Positions 62,916 to 64,000 of a DNA stretch of 64,000 nt are shown here, piece after piece. The position numbers and the translations under genes are program-made. The notes below the pieces were generated by a model. That model saw only the letters and a list, made by a program, of their open reading frames with translations, did not search any database and was not told the DNA's origin. Origin of the DNA: Carboxylicivirga sp. (GTDB lineage Bacteria > Bacteroidota > Bacteroidia > Bacteroidales > Marinilabiliaceae); NCBI GenBank assembly GCA_025210475.1, contig JAOARW010000106.1, forward strand, positions 49,935-113,934, given 5' to 3'. Position 1 is the first letter of the stretch, and each line of letters opens with the position of its first letter.

Positions 62916-63871
62916 AGACTTTATTGAAATTTATTAACACACACATAACAGCTTTTACATTTCTACTGATCGCCATTTATTACAGCATTGTAATGGTACA
63001 AGGATTTGATGTGTGTGATGAAGGTTTTGCCCTTTCATCCTATCAACAGGTTTTCAAGGCACCTGATTCAATCGAATATAATATGCTATTTTGGTTAACA
63101 ACTATTACAGGGGGCTTATGGTACCAATTGTTTCCAACAGGAGGTATTATCAGTTTCCGAATATTAGGTGCTATAACATTAATAACTACTATGCTAGTTA
63201 GTTATAGAATACTCATACACTATATTCAAAAAAAGTACATTTTAACCAGCCTGTTAATGCTAATGCTTAGTATGGGATTTGGTGTAGTCAATTATAGCTA
63301 CAATACGCTTTCGGGTTTACTTTCCGTTACTATCATGTTTTTTCTTTTTAGAGGACTCATTAATAATAGTAAATTCTTAATATTAATTTCAGGCGTTTTA
63401 ACTGGGCTAAGCATGTTTGCCAGTTTACCCACAATTACAATCGCAGCGCAATTACTCCCAATCATATTCTATCATATAATTCATAAAAATAATAGCTGGA
63501 GAGCTACCATTAAGAAGACCTCTTTATACTGCGCAGGAATAATAGTTGGCATTTCTTCTATTCTTATTTTTATGAATCACATTGGACATTTAGACATTTA
63601 CAATAAGGCAATTCAATCAATTACCAACCATGCCGTTGTATCTGATAGCAATCATAATCTGCTTGTTCTCATAAAAAAATATGCTAAAGATTACCTTAAT
63701 ATTAGTAAAATGGGGTTCCTATGGATTGGTATTTCTGCCGTCTTAGGTTTTTGTAAATCCTTTTGCAATACAAGATTAACTTCAATTCTTTGGCATAGTC
63801 TTACTATCTTGTTCAGTATTTTTATTATTTGGAACAATTCTATATTTATCACTTACTTTGAGACTGTTTAA
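62912..63871 (+). CDS. Polytopic membrane protein, truncated by an insertion sequence
   Basis: A 319-aa inner-membrane protein with about eight helices. It resembles the N-terminal part of glycosyltransferase/polymerase-like integral proteins of polysaccharide loci (GFDVCDEGFALSSYQQ near residue 30, then long hydrophobic helices), but I recognise no exact family. The end ITYFETV-stop is made by the border of the insertion sequence: GAGACTGTTTAA begins at about 63860. The original protein was therefore probably longer (500 residues is typical for such proteins). Probably non-functional or altered. Confidence 0.7.
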   Translation: MKTLLKFINTHITAFTFLLIAIYYSIVMVQGFDVCDEGFALSSYQQVFKAPDSIEYNMLFWLTTITGGLWYQLFPTGGIISFRILGAITLITTMLVSYRILIHYIQKKYILTSLLMLMLSMGFGVVNYSYNTLSGLLSVTIMFFLFRGLINNSKFLILISGVLTGLSMFASLPTITIAAQLLPIIFYHIIHKNNSWRATIKKTSLYCAGIIVGISSILIFMNHIGHLDIYNKAIQSITNHAVVSDSNHNLLVLIKKYAKDYLNISKMGFLWIGISAVLGFCKSFCNTRLTSILWHSLTILFSIFIIWNNSIFITYFETV

Positions 63872-64000
63872 ATTTTATTTTCTGATTCTATTAAGCATTA
63901 TGTGTATCATTGCAAGTTGGACCATAGTCTGACTAGTAGATGTGTGATATTCAAAGTCTTTACTCAACCTTCTAGTGTTTTCCAACCATGCAAATGTTCT
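63860..64000. mobile_element. IS5-family insertion sequence (one end, continues outside the window)
   Basis: The terminal sequence GAGACTGTTTAAATTTTAT looks like an IS5-type inverted repeat, and the following minus-strand frame is the transposase C-terminus. The border breaks the preceding membrane protein gene. The other end and the target duplication are outside the window, so exact limits cannot be checked. Confidence 0.7.
63875..64000 (-). CDS. IS5-family transposase (C-terminal 41 aa, partial)
   Basis: The minus strand from the right edge reads an open frame of 41 codons followed by TAA at 63875-63877. RTFAWLENTRRLSKDFEYHT and then AMIHIMLNRIRK match the conserved end of IS5-family DDE transposases (ERTFAWL...RRLSKDYE...), which carries the last catalytic Glu just before this part. 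The N-terminus and the DDE residues lie outside the window. Confidence 0.85.
   Translation of the reverse strand, partial: RTFAWLENTRRLSKDFEYHTSTSQTMVQLAMIHIMLNRIRK

Noticed and set aside
63864..63935. Frameshifted continuation of the truncated membrane protein (LFKFYFLILLSIMCIIASW)
   Set aside because: The stretch is hydrophobic in that frame, but the same DNA encodes a convincing IS5 transposase end on the other strand, so it is insertion sequence.

Overview
This 64-kb window looks like chromosome from a member of the Bacteroidota, most likely an environmental or marine Bacteroidales/Marinilabiliales-type organism. The evidence is the typical promoter -7 element TAnnTTTG, the protein families present (FtsX/MacB permeases ending in NPVEALRYE, Wzi-type capsule protein, trimeric purine nucleoside phosphorylases, DUF3244-like exported protein), lack of obvious Shine-Dalgarno sites, and AT-rich intergenic DNA. 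No plasmid, phage or CRISPR locus was seen. One insertion sequence enters at the right edge.

1-19.2 kb: an efflux island. A long minus-strand operon runs from an HlyD-type adaptor (14934-16184) through five large FtsX/MacB-type permeases (the last cut by the left edge), two nearly identical LolD/MacB-type ATPases and an S41-like lipoprotein. Divergently placed is a two-component pair: an NtrC-family sigma-54 activator and its histidine kinase. The shared upstream region holds a good sigma-54 -24/-12 promoter pointing at the adaptor gene and, about 80-115 bp upstream of its predicted start site, two 17-bp imperfect palindromes 21 bp apart that look like the activator's enhancer sites. A 29-bp relic of a lost permease C-terminus and near-identical 3' segments show that this operon has been reshaped by recombination.

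19.2-32.1 kb: tRNA-Trp and tRNA-Ser, each with its own promoter and terminator, then a possible catabolic region. On the plus strand are an IclR regulator (with a palindromic operator over its own leader), an iron alcohol dehydrogenase, a large exported protein joining a beta-propeller/hydrazine-synthase-alpha-like part with two CxxCH haem sites to a formylglycine-enzyme-like (SUMF1) domain, and a beta-propeller protein. Facing them on the minus strand are a membrane di-iron hydroxylase fused to a complete ferredoxin-type reductase, a sugar isomerase-like TIM barrel, a GH29 alpha-L-fucosidase and a sodium/solute symporter. An 11-bp half-site is shared by the IclR operator and the leader of the second operon. 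Together they suggest uptake and oxidative breakdown of a modified sugar or glycoside. This is an inference.

32.2-50.3 kb: mixed housekeeping and envelope genes: an aspartyl protease with PDZ domain, GH1 beta-glucosidase, a zinc-ribbon protein, a Wzi-like capsule protein followed by WbpE-, WbpD- and nucleotide-sugar-dehydrogenase-type genes, penicillin-binding protein 1A, a mannose-1-phosphate guanylyltransferase, MlaE/MlaF lipid transporter genes and an S41 protease.

50.3-64 kb: two purine nucleoside phosphorylase paralogues, riboflavin synthase, an OsmC-like protein, a reductase/epimerase, an AT-rich methyltransferase, lpxK, sppA, folK, upp and the edge of a surface-polysaccharide locus (FdtB/FdtA-type genes, a FemAB/GNAT-like transferase and a polytopic membrane protein). 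That last gene is cut off by the end of an IS5-family insertion sequence whose transposase C-terminus runs off the window.
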